DNA from: Sphingomonas suaedae
GTDB taxonomy: Bacteria; Pseudomonadota; Alphaproteobacteria; Sphingomonadales; Sphingomonadaceae
Length of the DNA: 64,000 nucleotides
Assembly: GCF_007833215.1 (NCBI RefSeq)
Contig: NZ_CP042239.1
Span: 1,302,001 to 1,366,000, forward strand
Reading direction: 5' to 3'
Part shown: positions 7,714 to 15,330 of the stretch, one piece after another
Numbering within the stretch: the stretch's first letter is position 1
Layout: the number at the start of each line of letters is the position of its first letter
Made by a program: the position numbers and the translations under genes
Notes under the pieces: generated by a model
Told to the model about the DNA's origin: nothing
The model's input: only the letters and a program-made list of their open reading frames with translations
The model's database searches: none

Positions 7714-8697
7714 ATGAAGCGTCGTCTGGGAAGTTCGAGTGTCAATCCCGTCGGGCTGGGTTGCATGTCGCTCAGCCACGCCTATGGCGCCCCGCCCGCG
7801 CGTGCGGACGCGGTGCGGCTGCTCAATCAGGCGCTCGATCTCGGCTATGACCATCTCGACACCGCGTCGCTCTATGGCGGCGGCGCCAACGAAACGTTGA
7901 TCGGCGAAGCCATCGCCCACCGCCGCAATGCCTTTTTCCTCGCATCCAAATGCGGCATGTCGATCGTCGATGGGAAGCGCGTGATCGACGGCCGCCCCGA
8001 AACGCTGCGCGCGCAGATCGACATCAGCCTGGAGCGCCTGCGCACCGACCGCGTCGATCTCTATTATCTCCACCGCTGGGACAAGTCGGTGCCGATCGAG
8101 GAGTCCGTCGGCGAGCTCGCGCGGATGGTCGAGGCGGGCAAGGTGCGGGCGATCGGCCTCAGCGAAGTCTCCGCCGCCACGCTGCGTCGCGCCCATGCCG
8201 TGCATCCGATCGCTGCGGTCCAGAATGAATATTCGCTCTGGTCGCGCAATGCCGAGCTCGGCATCCTCGACGCAACGCGCGAACTGGGCGCGACGCTGGT
8301 CGCTTTCTCCCCGGTTGGGCGCGGCTTTCTCGCCGGCGGCGTGGCTTCGCCCGACAGCCTGCTGGAGAAAGATATCCGCCGGTCGATGCCGCGCTTTCAG
8401 CCGAAGAATTTCGCCCGCAATCTCGAGTTGTTCGCACAGTTAAAGACCATAGCGGCGACACTCGAAGTCACCCCGGCCCAGCTTTGCCTGCAATGGCTGT
8501 TCGCGCGCGGCGAGCATGTCGTCGCGATCCCCGGAACCACCTCCCCGGAGCATCTGGCGGAAAATATCGGCACCCCGACGGCCCCGCTTTCCGATAGCGT
8601 GGTGGAACAGCTGGACCGCCTGTTCGATCCCGGCGCAATCGCCGGCCCCCGCTATCCCGCCGCGACGCAGGCCGAGATCGATACCGAGGAGTTTTGA
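7714..8697 (+). CDS. Aldo/keto reductase
   Basis: A 327-residue TIM-barrel oxidoreductase using NADPH. The family tetrad can be seen: Asp in DHLDTASLYGGG with the Tyr four residues later, Lys in FFLASKCGM, and His in YYLHRWD. The C-terminal cofactor segment VVAIPGTTSPEHLAENIG is typical of the YhdN/AKR11-13 group. The frame is open upstream to 7612, but the ATG at 7714 follows a GGAGGC ribosome site and begins MKRRLGSSSVNPVGLGCM, the usual start. It could reduce aromatic aldehydes, and its divergence from the MarR gene hints at shared control, but the substrate is unknown. Confidence 0.85.
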   Translation: MKRRLGSSSVNPVGLGCMSLSHAYGAPPARADAVRLLNQALDLGYDHLDTASLYGGGANETLIGEAIAHRRNAFFLASKCGMSIVDGKRVIDGRPETLRAQIDISLERLRTDRVDLYYLHRWDKSVPIEESVGELARMVEAGKVRAIGLSEVSAATLRRAHAVHPIAAVQNEYSLWSRNAELGILDATRELGATLVAFSPVGRGFLAGGVASPDSLLEKDIRRSMPRFQPKNFARNLELFAQLKTIAATLEVTPAQLCLQWLFARGEHVVAIPGTTSPEHLAENIGTPTAPLSDSVVEQLDRLFDPGAIAGPRYPAATQAEIDTEEF

Positions 8698-8716
8698 GGG
8701 TCGGCGATCATCGCGA

Positions 8717-8791
8717 TGGCTGGGGCGGCTGGATTCGAACCAGCGCATGGCGGTACCAAAAACCGCTGCCTTACCGCTTGGCTACGCCCCA
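8717..8791 (-). tRNA. tRNA-Gln (anticodon TTG)
   Basis: On the minus strand the sequence folds as a standard cloverleaf of 75 nt with an encoded 3' CCA. The acceptor stem is TGGGGCG/CGCCCCA with discriminator G. The anticodon stem is GCGGT/ACCGC with loop TTTTGGT (anticodon TTG), and the T-loop is GGTTCGAATCC. A leading T1 is characteristic of tRNA-Gln. It lies between the aldo/keto reductase and ilvE. Confidence 0.95.
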
Positions 8792-8884
8792 ACAGTCGCG
8801 GAAGCGACGCCCTTAGAGTGCCGCGCCGCATGTGAAAAGAGGGTTTAGTGGATCCCGCCGCTACGCGGGCCTGTGCCGCCGCAC

Positions 8885-9973
8885 TCAACCAAACCGATGC
8901 ACCCAGCCATGCGGATCGGGCGCCTCGCCGCGCTGGATCGCGGTCAGCCGTGCCTTCAGCGCTTCGGTGATCTGCCCCGGCCCGCCGCTGCCGATGGTGA
9001 ACGCGCCGTCGCGGCTCTTCACCGTGCCGACCGGCGTCACCACCGCCGCGGTACCGCAGGCGAAGGTCTCGACCAGTCTGCCGCTCTTGGCATCGGCCTC
9101 CCACTGGTCGATCGCATAGGCTTGCTCGCGCACGGTGATCCCCTGCTCCCGGGCGAGCGAGATGATCGACTCGCGCGTAATCCCGGGCAGGATCGTGCCG
9201 GTCAGCGGCGGGGTGACGATGCTGCCATCGTCGAACACGAAGAACAGGTTCATGCCGCCCAGTTCCTCGACCCAGCGGCGCTCGGCCGCGTCGAGGAACA
9301 CGACCTGGTCGCATCCTTCCCTGATCGCCTCCGCCTGTGCGACCAGGCTGGCGGCATAGTTTCCGCCGCACTTGGCGGCACCGGTGCCGCCCGGCGCGGC
9401 ACGCGTATAGTGATCGGACACCCAGATCGTCACCGCCTTTGCCCCGCCCTTGAAATAGGCGCCGGCGGGCGATGCGATGACGAGGTAGAGATATTCGCTG
9501 GCCGGCTTCACGCCCAGGAACACCTCGCTCGCGAACATGAACGGGCGCAGATACAGCGATCCGCCTTCCAGGTCGGGGATCCAGTTCGCATCGGCCTTTA
9601 CCAGCGCTTCGATCGATCCGATGAACAGGTCGTCGGGCAGTTCGGGCATCGCCATACGCTGTGCGGACTCGCGAAAGCGGCGGGCATTCTCTTCGGGCCG
9701 AAACAGCGCAATGCCGCCATCGGCGAGTCGATACGCCTTCAGCCCCTCGAAAATCTCTTGCGCATAATGCAGCACGGCGGTGGCGGGATCGAGCATCAGC
9801 GGCCCGCGCGCGGTGATCTTCGCGTCGTGCCAGCCTTTCGCATCAGACCAGCGGATCATCGCCATATGATCGGTGAACAGCTTGCCGAAACCGGGGTCGG
9901 CCAACAGACGTGTGCGCTCGTTCGCCGCGACAGGAGCCGGGTTGGCTTCAACGTAAAACGTCGGACTGCTCAC
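8885..9973 (-). CDS. ilvE: Branched-chain amino acid aminotransferase
   Basis: A 362-residue class-IV PLP aminotransferase of the larger eukaryote-like BCAT type. Visible are HYAQEIFEGLKAYR (about 68-81), LYLRPFMFASEVFLGVKP, the PLP lysine in GTGAAKCGGNYAASL (Lys about 201), and the C-terminal ETFACGTAAVVTPVG. It transfers the amino group between glutamate and the keto acids of leucine, isoleucine and valine in the cytoplasm. It is divergent from the MarR-type gene starting at 10014, about 40 bp away. Confidence 0.93.
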   Translation of the reverse strand: MSSPTFYVEANPAPVAANERTRLLADPGFGKLFTDHMAMIRWSDAKGWHDAKITARGPLMLDPATAVLHYAQEIFEGLKAYRLADGGIALFRPEENARRFRESAQRMAMPELPDDLFIGSIEALVKADANWIPDLEGGSLYLRPFMFASEVFLGVKPASEYLYLVIASPAGAYFKGGAKAVTIWVSDHYTRAAPGGTGAAKCGGNYAASLVAQAEAIREGCDQVVFLDAAERRWVEELGGMNLFFVFDDGSIVTPPLTGTILPGITRESIISLAREQGITVREQAYAIDQWEADAKSGRLVETFACGTAAVVTPVGTVKSRDGAFTIGSGGPGQITEALKARLTAIQRGEAPDPHGWVHRFG

Positions 9974-10013
9974 ATCAATCTCCTGAATCTATCGTTGCGC
10001 ACGCCTAAGGCCG

Positions 10014-10514
10014 ATGGCAAAACAGGTCAACATGGCTGTCCCAACTGCGTCCCCGCTGTTCCTGCGCGAAGCCGAAATCCGGCGCGGCGTGGAGCTGCTC
10101 TATTTCGGCTACAGCCATCTGACGCGCTCGATCGACGAGGGGCTGGCGGCGCAGGGTCTCGGCCGGGCGCATCACCGGTCGCTCTATTTCATCGCGCGTC
10201 AGCCCGACATTACGGTGGGCGAGCTGATCGCGCTGCTCGCGATCACCAAACAGTCGCTGGGCCGGGTGCTGGGCGATCTCGCCGAACGCGGGCTGATCGA
10301 GACACGCCCGGGCCGCGAGGATCGCCGCCAGCGCCTGTTGCGATTGACGCCGGAGGGCGCAAGGCTGGAGGCCGAACTGTTCGACGCGCTGCGCGACAAG
10401 ATGGCGGCGGCGTACAGCTCCGCCGGTCAGGGCGCGGTTGGTGGCTTCTGGGCCGTGCTCGAAGGGCTGGTTCCCGAGGCGGAACGCAAGCGCATCTCCG
10501 ATCTCGGTAAATGA
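10014..10514 (+). CDS. MarR-family regulator, PetP-like
   Basis: A 166-residue winged-helix regulator. HTH and wing appear in ITVGELIALLAITKQSLGRVLGDLAERGLIETRPGREDRRQRLLRLTPEG, containing the MarR DRR motif. The N-terminal FLREAEIRRGVELLYFGYSHLTRSID resembles PetP of purple bacteria, often next to ilvE in alphaproteobacteria. An in-frame ATG at 10032 (MAVPTAS) is an alternative start. Divergent from ilvE, so it may control that gene. Confidence 0.82.
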   Translation: MAKQVNMAVPTASPLFLREAEIRRGVELLYFGYSHLTRSIDEGLAAQGLGRAHHRSLYFIARQPDITVGELIALLAITKQSLGRVLGDLAERGLIETRPGREDRRQRLLRLTPEGARLEAELFDALRDKMAAAYSSAGQGAVGGFWAVLEGLVPEAERKRISDLGK

Positions 10515-10542
10515 AAAGGCCCTCTCCGCGCAGGAGAGGGCC
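10514..10542 (-). terminator. Rho-independent terminator of the hemerythrin gene
   Basis: On the minus strand GGCCCTCTCC and GGAGAGGGCC form a 10-bp GC-rich stem with loop TGCGC (10518-10542), followed by TTTT. It directly follows the hemerythrin stop; on the plus strand it also lies just after the MarR stop but without a T-tract. Confidence 0.75.
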
Positions 10543-10550
10543 GATCGGCT

Positions 10551-11180
10551 TCAGGCGACCTTGAACCCTTCCTTGTTCATCGCCTTGGTCAGCGTGGCGT
10601 TCTTCTCGTCGGACAGGCTGGCGCGCAGCTGCGGGAACAGCCGCTCCTCCTCGTCCGCCATATGCTCTTCCAGTTCAGCGCGCAGTTTCGCGATCGTCGC
10701 CAGGAATTGCGGGCTCGCGGCGGGCATGTTTTCCAGCTCGTAGAGATGCTGCTTCACATAGCCATGCTCCTTGTTGAGCTCATCGGCCGCCTCGACCTTC
10801 CCCGCTTCGCGCAGCGCTGGATAGATCACATTCTCTTCCTCGATCGCATGCTTGGCGAGCGCGTGCTTGAGCTGCATCAACAGCATCTTGCGCCGCGCCG
10901 TCGCGCTGTCGTCGGTCGCCTGGATCGTGTCGAGCAGCTTGAGCGTCGCCTGATGCTCGGCGATCAGACCGTCCATCCAGTCGCCGGCGAGCACGGTCGG
11001 CGACTGGACCGCCGCCTTGCGCCCCAGCATCGCCAATACGCCCAGTGCCGCCCCGGCTGCCGTGGCGCCCGCAATCTTGCCGAAGCTGCCGCCCCAGCCA
11101 CCTTCTTCCTTGAACCGGCCCTTGCTATCGCGGGGCTGATTGTCTGCTTGCGTCGCTCTGCTCTGTGCCTTGGTCGCCAT
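10551..11180 (-). CDS. Hemerythrin HHE-domain protein
   Basis: A 209-residue protein. The N-terminus is polar (RDSKGRFKEEGG), followed by a Gly/Ala-rich hydrophobic stretch GKIAGATAAGAALGVLAML (about 30-48). The rest is a four-helix hemerythrin-like domain with the expected iron-ligand pattern: LIAEHQATL, KHALAKHAIEEENVIYP, NKEHGYVKQHLYE and LEEHMADEEERLFP. Such proteins bind a di-iron centre and act in oxygen, nitric-oxide or redox sensing. The start at MATKAQ is chosen because GGAGG lies 5 nt upstream; two ATGs a few codons earlier are in frame. Confidence 0.85.
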   Translation of the reverse strand: MATKAQSRATQADNQPRDSKGRFKEEGGWGGSFGKIAGATAAGAALGVLAMLGRKAAVQSPTVLAGDWMDGLIAEHQATLKLLDTIQATDDSATARRKMLLMQLKHALAKHAIEEENVIYPALREAGKVEAADELNKEHGYVKQHLYELENMPAASPQFLATIAKLRAELEEHMADEEERLFPQLRASLSDEKNATLTKAMNKEGFKVA

Positions 11181-11242
11181 CATCGCCTCCATGAAAGGAA
11201 TATCTGGCGCGACAACGTTCGGGCGAGGCAGGGCGTTCCCGC

Positions 11243-12049
11243 TCAGCGACGCGCGGCGGCTGCCGCCATTTCGATGTTGTGGCGCGCAGACGCGGCAAGC
11301 GTTTCGGTCAGCAGCCGCACAAGTGCATCCCCATCATCCAGAACATCCAGTCCCTTGCGCGTCGATCCGCCGGGGCTGGCCACCTGATTGGCCAACGCTG
11401 CGGGCGAGTCCCCTGCCCCGGCTGCGAGAAGCGCTCCACCCTCGACCGTCGCGCGCGCCAGCCGCAACGCCTGGTCCGCCGGAATGCCGATCGCCGCGCC
11501 CGCCGCCGCCAGCGCATCAATGAAGCGATAGACGAAGGCAGGCCCGCTCCCCGCCAGCGCGGTCACCGCGTCGAAGCGATCGGCATCGACCCATTCGACA
11601 AGGCCGAGCGGCGCCATCAGCGTCTGCGCGGCGGCGCGGGCGGCGGCATCCGCGCTGTCGGACTGCAGCGCCACAACGCCCTTGCCGATTTCCACCGGCA
11701 GGTTGGGCATCGCCCGCACGATCGCCCGCGCATCGAACCGTGCGGCCAGCGCCGCCTCCTCGACGCCCGCCAGAATCGAGACGAGCAACGGTACGCCTGC
11801 AATCCGCGTCGCGACCTGTCCGGCAATCCCGTCCAGTTGCTGTGGCTTCACCCCCAGCATCACTGCGTCGGGCAAAGCCCCCTCGGGCAGCGCCCGCCCC
11901 TGCGTCGCACCCTCGGGCAGGTCCTGCTCCCGGCGATTGAGCACGAACACATCCGCCCCGCGCACCGCCCCCGCCGCGATCCACCGCCGCAGCATTGCGC
12001 CGGCCATAGTGCCGCAGCCGATCAGCCAGAGGGTTTTCGGGGCCGTCAT
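11243..12049 (-). CDS. proC: Pyrroline-5-carboxylate reductase
   Basis: A 268-residue enzyme catalysing the last step of proline synthesis (P5C + NADPH to proline). An N-terminal Rossmann motif LIGCGTMAGAML is followed by GVKPQQLD and the family signature near AGSGPAFVYRFIDALAAAGAAIGI, with PGGSTRKGLDVL towards the end. The frame extends upstream, but MTAPKTLWLIGCG is the natural start. Downstream of the GST gene on the same strand. Confidence 0.9.
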   Translation of the reverse strand: MTAPKTLWLIGCGTMAGAMLRRWIAAGAVRGADVFVLNRREQDLPEGATQGRALPEGALPDAVMLGVKPQQLDGIAGQVATRIAGVPLLVSILAGVEEAALAARFDARAIVRAMPNLPVEIGKGVVALQSDSADAAARAAAQTLMAPLGLVEWVDADRFDAVTALAGSGPAFVYRFIDALAAAGAAIGIPADQALRLARATVEGGALLAAGAGDSPAALANQVASPGGSTRKGLDVLDDGDALVRLLTETLAASARHNIEMAAAAARR

Positions 12050-12163
12050 CACGCTTACGCTCCGTTCGTCATCGCTCGACGGGTTTCGACCCGCATGTCG
12101 TCCCACGAAGAAGAAGCCGGGCCGACGGTCAAGTCCGAAACACTCCGCTCGGTTGCGCGCAGG

Positions 12164-12811
12164 TCAGGCTCCGCGTGCCTCGAACACCGCCCGCTGGGCC
12201 TCGAAGGCACGCTGGAACGCCGGCCGGGCCTCGGCCCTGGCAATATAGGCCGCCACGCTGGGATGCGCCTCGAGCAGTCCCGATCCGCTTAACCGACGCA
12301 TGACATCCACGACCATCAGATCGCCTGCGCTGAACGCTCCATCCAGCCACTCCGAACCGCCCAGATGTGCCGCCAGTTCGTCCAGCCGCCGGTGGATCCG
12401 CTCGTCGAGCATCGGCATACGCTCGGCGAACCAGGGCTTGTCCCGCTCCAACATCGCCGCCATCGATCGCTCGACGATTGGCGGCTCGATCGTACTCACC
12501 GCCGCGAACATCCAGCTCAGCGCGCGGGCGCGCGCCGCCGTGCCGACAGGTAACAGGCCGGGGTGCCGCTGGGCGAGATGCAGGATGATCGCCCCGGTCT
12601 CGAACACCGCCACGTCATCGACTTCGAGCGTCGGAATCTGGCCGAAGGGCTGCAATTCGCGATGCCCAGGTTCCTTCAGTGCCGCAAAGGAAAGCAGCCG
12701 CACTTGATAGGCCTGCCCCAGCTCTTCGAGCGCCCAGCGAACGCGAAAATCGCGTGCCAACCCTCTACCGCGGTCGGGAGCGCTCGCGAATGCGGTGATG
12801 ATCGGATCCAT
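12164..12811 (-). CDS. Glutathione S-transferase family protein
   Basis: A 215-residue GST. The N-terminal thioredoxin-like half holds VRWALEELGQAYQVRLLSF and the cis-proline glutathione-binding motif FGQIPTLEVDD, then FETGAIILHLAQRH. The C-terminal half is all-helical and includes EWLDGAFSAGDLMVVDVM, the conserved N-capping/hydrophobic staple region. The substrate is unknown. Cytoplasmic, monocistronic or loosely linked with proC. Confidence 0.88.
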   Translation of the reverse strand: MDPIITAFASAPDRGRGLARDFRVRWALEELGQAYQVRLLSFAALKEPGHRELQPFGQIPTLEVDDVAVFETGAIILHLAQRHPGLLPVGTAARARALSWMFAAVSTIEPPIVERSMAAMLERDKPWFAERMPMLDERIHRRLDELAAHLGGSEWLDGAFSAGDLMVVDVMRRLSGSGLLEAHPSVAAYIARAEARPAFQRAFEAQRAVFEARGA

Positions 12812-12845
12812 TGTCGTGCAGTCACTATGGCCTTCGGCCGGAGGA

Positions 12846-13757
12846 TCAGTACAGGAAATCGGTATAGACCCCCGTCACGCCCCAGTCAGCCAAGATTCTC
12901 GCGCGCTCCGGATCGTTGACGGTATGCACGTAAAGCGGCACCTGACGCCGCCGGAATAATGCGATGGCCGCCGGGGACGCGCGCGCATCGTGAATCGTCA
13001 CCGCAACGCCATTTGCGCGCGCGAATTCGGCGACCTCCTGTAGCGGAATTCCGATGTCGCGATACAAGGTATAGATGACCCGCCCAAAGCCCAGGCGACG
13101 CACTGCGGCGAGTTCGCCCCGGGAATAGATTTGCGGAATGATCTGTTCCTGGCGAATGCCCAGCGCAAGGAGCGTCCGCAGCGTCGTCAGATTGTCTCCC
13201 TTCGCATCGGTCACGATCGACACCGCCGGATGCGCCTTTAGCCATGCCGCCAGATGGGCCGCATCCAGCGGGGTCAGCCCGCCTCGCATCCGCTCCGCTA
13301 TGAACTCGGAATGGCTTGGCGCGGCGACCCCTATGAGCGGGCGCAGGAACAACCCCGGCAACGATGCCGGATGGAGTTCGCGATAGGTCTCGTCCCAGTC
13401 ATGGGCGGCAATCAGGTGGCCGTCACGCGTCTCGTGAAGATCGATCTCGATCGCGCGATGCCCGCGTGCGACCGCGAGATCGAGCGCCTCAACTGAATTG
13501 CTGTAGGTTGCGACCGGGAGCCCGGCGCCGGCATGGCTGATCAGATCGATTGGCAGGTTCAGATCGACAGCCTGTCCACCCAGAGTGAGCGAAGGGCGTT
13601 CGATCCACCATTGAAACAGCGCGAGAAGGCCGAACAGGAGCAGCAACGAAAATGCAAGCCACTGCTTCCGCCAGCGGCGGCGAGTGACCTCTCCGTGAAC
13701 CGTTTCGCCTCCCGGTCCCGGTGCTTCGTCGTGACGATCCTGAGCGGCGCTGGTCAT
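12846..13757 (-). CDS. Membrane-anchored glycerophosphodiester phosphodiesterase-like protein
   Basis: A 303-residue protein with an N-terminal transmembrane anchor (LAFSLLLLFGLLALFQWW, about 34-51) and an extracytoplasmic GDPD TIM barrel. Metal/catalytic motifs are LISHAGAG, the metal-binding AIEIDLHETRDGHLIAAHDW, and VSIVTDAKG; the barrel ends with VPLYVHTVNDPERARILADWGVTGVYTDF. It would cleave glycerophosphodiesters to glycerol-3-phosphate and an alcohol. The first histidine is followed by AGAG rather than the usual RG, a mild deviation. Confidence 0.85.
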   Translation of the reverse strand: MTSAAQDRHDEAPGPGGETVHGEVTRRRWRKQWLAFSLLLLFGLLALFQWWIERPSLTLGGQAVDLNLPIDLISHAGAGLPVATYSNSVEALDLAVARGHRAIEIDLHETRDGHLIAAHDWDETYRELHPASLPGLFLRPLIGVAAPSHSEFIAERMRGGLTPLDAAHLAAWLKAHPAVSIVTDAKGDNLTTLRTLLALGIRQEQIIPQIYSRGELAAVRRLGFGRVIYTLYRDIGIPLQEVAEFARANGVAVTIHDARASPAAIALFRRRQVPLYVHTVNDPERARILADWGVTGVYTDFLY

Positions 13758-13800
13758 GGGACCCCAGCTAACCGCTCGCTTTTAAGAACGCGTTAGAGTC

Positions 13801-14307
13801 CTAAGCCTCGCCCTGCGTCTCGATCAGCGCTGCGGCGATCGCCTCGCGCGGAGTCTTGCCGCCCCACAGCACGAACTGGAACACCGGGTAGAAGCGCTCG
13901 CATTCGTCGATCGCGCTTTCGACCAGCAATTCGGTATGCTGCAGCGTGATCGATCCGCCATCCTCGCCCGGGATCATCGCCGCGTGGCGATAGAGCAGGA
14001 TTCCGCTCGACGACCAGAGCTCGAAATGGCCGACCCACAACTGTTCGTTGACCAGCGCGATCGTCTCGTAAATGTCGCTGCGCCGCTCGTCCGCGACGCG
14101 CACGTCGGGGAAGGCGAGGAACTGGAGCACGCCATCATCCTCGCGCCAGATCGCGCGCAACTCATATTCGGTCCAGCTGCCCTTGACGCGCGCGACGACC
14201 TCATCGTCCTCGCGCGTATGGCTCCAGCCATGCGCCGCGTAATAGCTTTCCAGCATGTCGATCGGCGCGGCATCGTCGTCGCGCTCATATTCGCTCTCGT
14301 CGAGCAT
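13801..14307 (-). CDS. YbjN-domain protein
   Basis: A 168-residue acidic protein beginning MLDESEYERDDDAAPIDMLESYY. Alternating strands and helices, with ESYYAAHGWSHTREDDEVVARVKGSWTEYELRAIWREDDGVLQF and VNEQLWVGHFELWSSSGILLYRHA, match the YbjN/type-III-chaperone-like family found throughout alphaproteobacteria. Function is not established. The frame is open upstream to 14352 but lacks conserved sequence there. Confidence 0.75.
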   Translation of the reverse strand: MLDESEYERDDDAAPIDMLESYYAAHGWSHTREDDEVVARVKGSWTEYELRAIWREDDGVLQFLAFPDVRVADERRSDIYETIALVNEQLWVGHFELWSSSGILLYRHAAMIPGEDGGSITLQHTELLVESAIDECERFYPVFQFVLWGGKTPREAIAAALIETQGEA

Positions 14308-14418
14308 TCCGGTCGTCCTCCGCCCGGCCCTTGCCTGGCGCATGGGTGCCAAGCGACGCCGCAGCGCACAAGCCGCTTAACGTTAATGCGGTCGAAATAG
14401 ATGTGGAAAAAGCGCGAT

Positions 14419-14730
14419 TCAGGTGCCCGGAGCACTCTTTTTCGGCTTTGTCGCCTTCGCAGCTGCGGGCTGAGCGGGGACCGCCCCGGCGAGCTTCGCC
14501 TCCAGCGCCTCGATCCGCGTGCGCAGCGCGTCATTCTCGTCGCGCGCCGCAGCAGCCATCGCCTTCACCGCCTCGAACTCGTCCCGCGCGACGAAATCCA
14601 TCCCGCCGACAAAGGTCTTGAACCGCTCGCGCGCCGCCGCCTCGCCCTCACGGGCCATGCCCGCCATGGTGCCGGCCGCGCCGTTCAGAACCTTTACGAA
14701 ATCGTCGAAAATGCGGTTGTCGCTCTGCAT
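14419..14730 (-). CDS. ubiK: Accessory factor UbiK-family protein
   Basis: A 103-residue protein with a helical N-terminus (IFDDFVKVLNGAAGTMAGM) and a coiled coil ARDEFEAVKAMAAAARDENDALRTRIEALEAKL, then a Lys/Ala/Pro tail. This is the BMFP/UbiK layout: a small oligomeric, membrane-associated protein that helps aerobic ubiquinone synthesis. Downstream of tspO on the same strand with a 10-bp gap. Confidence 0.8.
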   Translation of the reverse strand: MQSDNRIFDDFVKVLNGAAGTMAGMAREGEAAARERFKTFVGGMDFVARDEFEAVKAMAAAARDENDALRTRIEALEAKLAGAVPAQPAAAKATKPKKSAPGT

Positions 14731-14740
14731 GTTGTGCTCC

Positions 14741-15292
14741 TCAGATACTCATCTGGGGCGCCGACTGCGCCGGGACAAGGGTCTCCGCATTGGGATTGAG
14801 CTGGTCGATCTGATAGCAGAGATATCCCGCGAAGCAGAGCCAGGCGAGATAAGGCAGCATCAGGATCGCCGCGCCGGTGCGGATCCGCCCGAACGCAATG
14901 GTCGTCGCGAGAGCCAGCACCAGGATCACGCCGATCAGCACGAACGCCCAGAACACCTGATGCGCGCCGAAGAACAGCGGCGACCAGACGAGGTTCGCGG
15001 CCATCTGCACCGCGAACAGCACCAGCGCCGGGCCGCGCAGCTTCGATCCGCGCGCGTTGATGATCATCGCCAGCGCCAGGCCCATCAGGACATAGATCGT
15101 CGTCCACGCCACCGGAAACGCCCAGTCGGGCGGGGTCAGCTCGGGCTTCTCCAGCATCTGGTACCAGACATTCTCGGACCCGGTCGGCGCAATGCGTGCC
15201 GAGGTGAAGCCAAGCAACAGGATGAACGGAACGGTCACCACCGCCCATCTCAGGAACGCCAACCGCAACTGCCCCTTGGACGCAATTTCCAT
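14741..15292 (-). CDS. tspO: TspO/MBR family tryptophan-rich sensory protein
   Basis: A 183-residue membrane protein with five hydrophobic segments. Signature features are WYQMLEKPELTPPDWAFPVAWTTIYVLMGLAL, NLVWSPLFFGAHQVFWAFVLI and PYLAWLCFAGYLCYQIDQLNP, which match the TspO fold. TspO proteins bind porphyrins and modulate tetrapyrrole or stress responses. Operon with ubiK. Confidence 0.93.
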   Translation of the reverse strand: MEIASKGQLRLAFLRWAVVTVPFILLLGFTSARIAPTGSENVWYQMLEKPELTPPDWAFPVAWTTIYVLMGLALAMIINARGSKLRGPALVLFAVQMAANLVWSPLFFGAHQVFWAFVLIGVILVLALATTIAFGRIRTGAAILMLPYLAWLCFAGYLCYQIDQLNPNAETLVPAQSAPQMSI

Positions 15293-15330
15293 CGCCGCTC
15301 CTCAATCCGTTTCCGGCCCGTTTCCGGCGG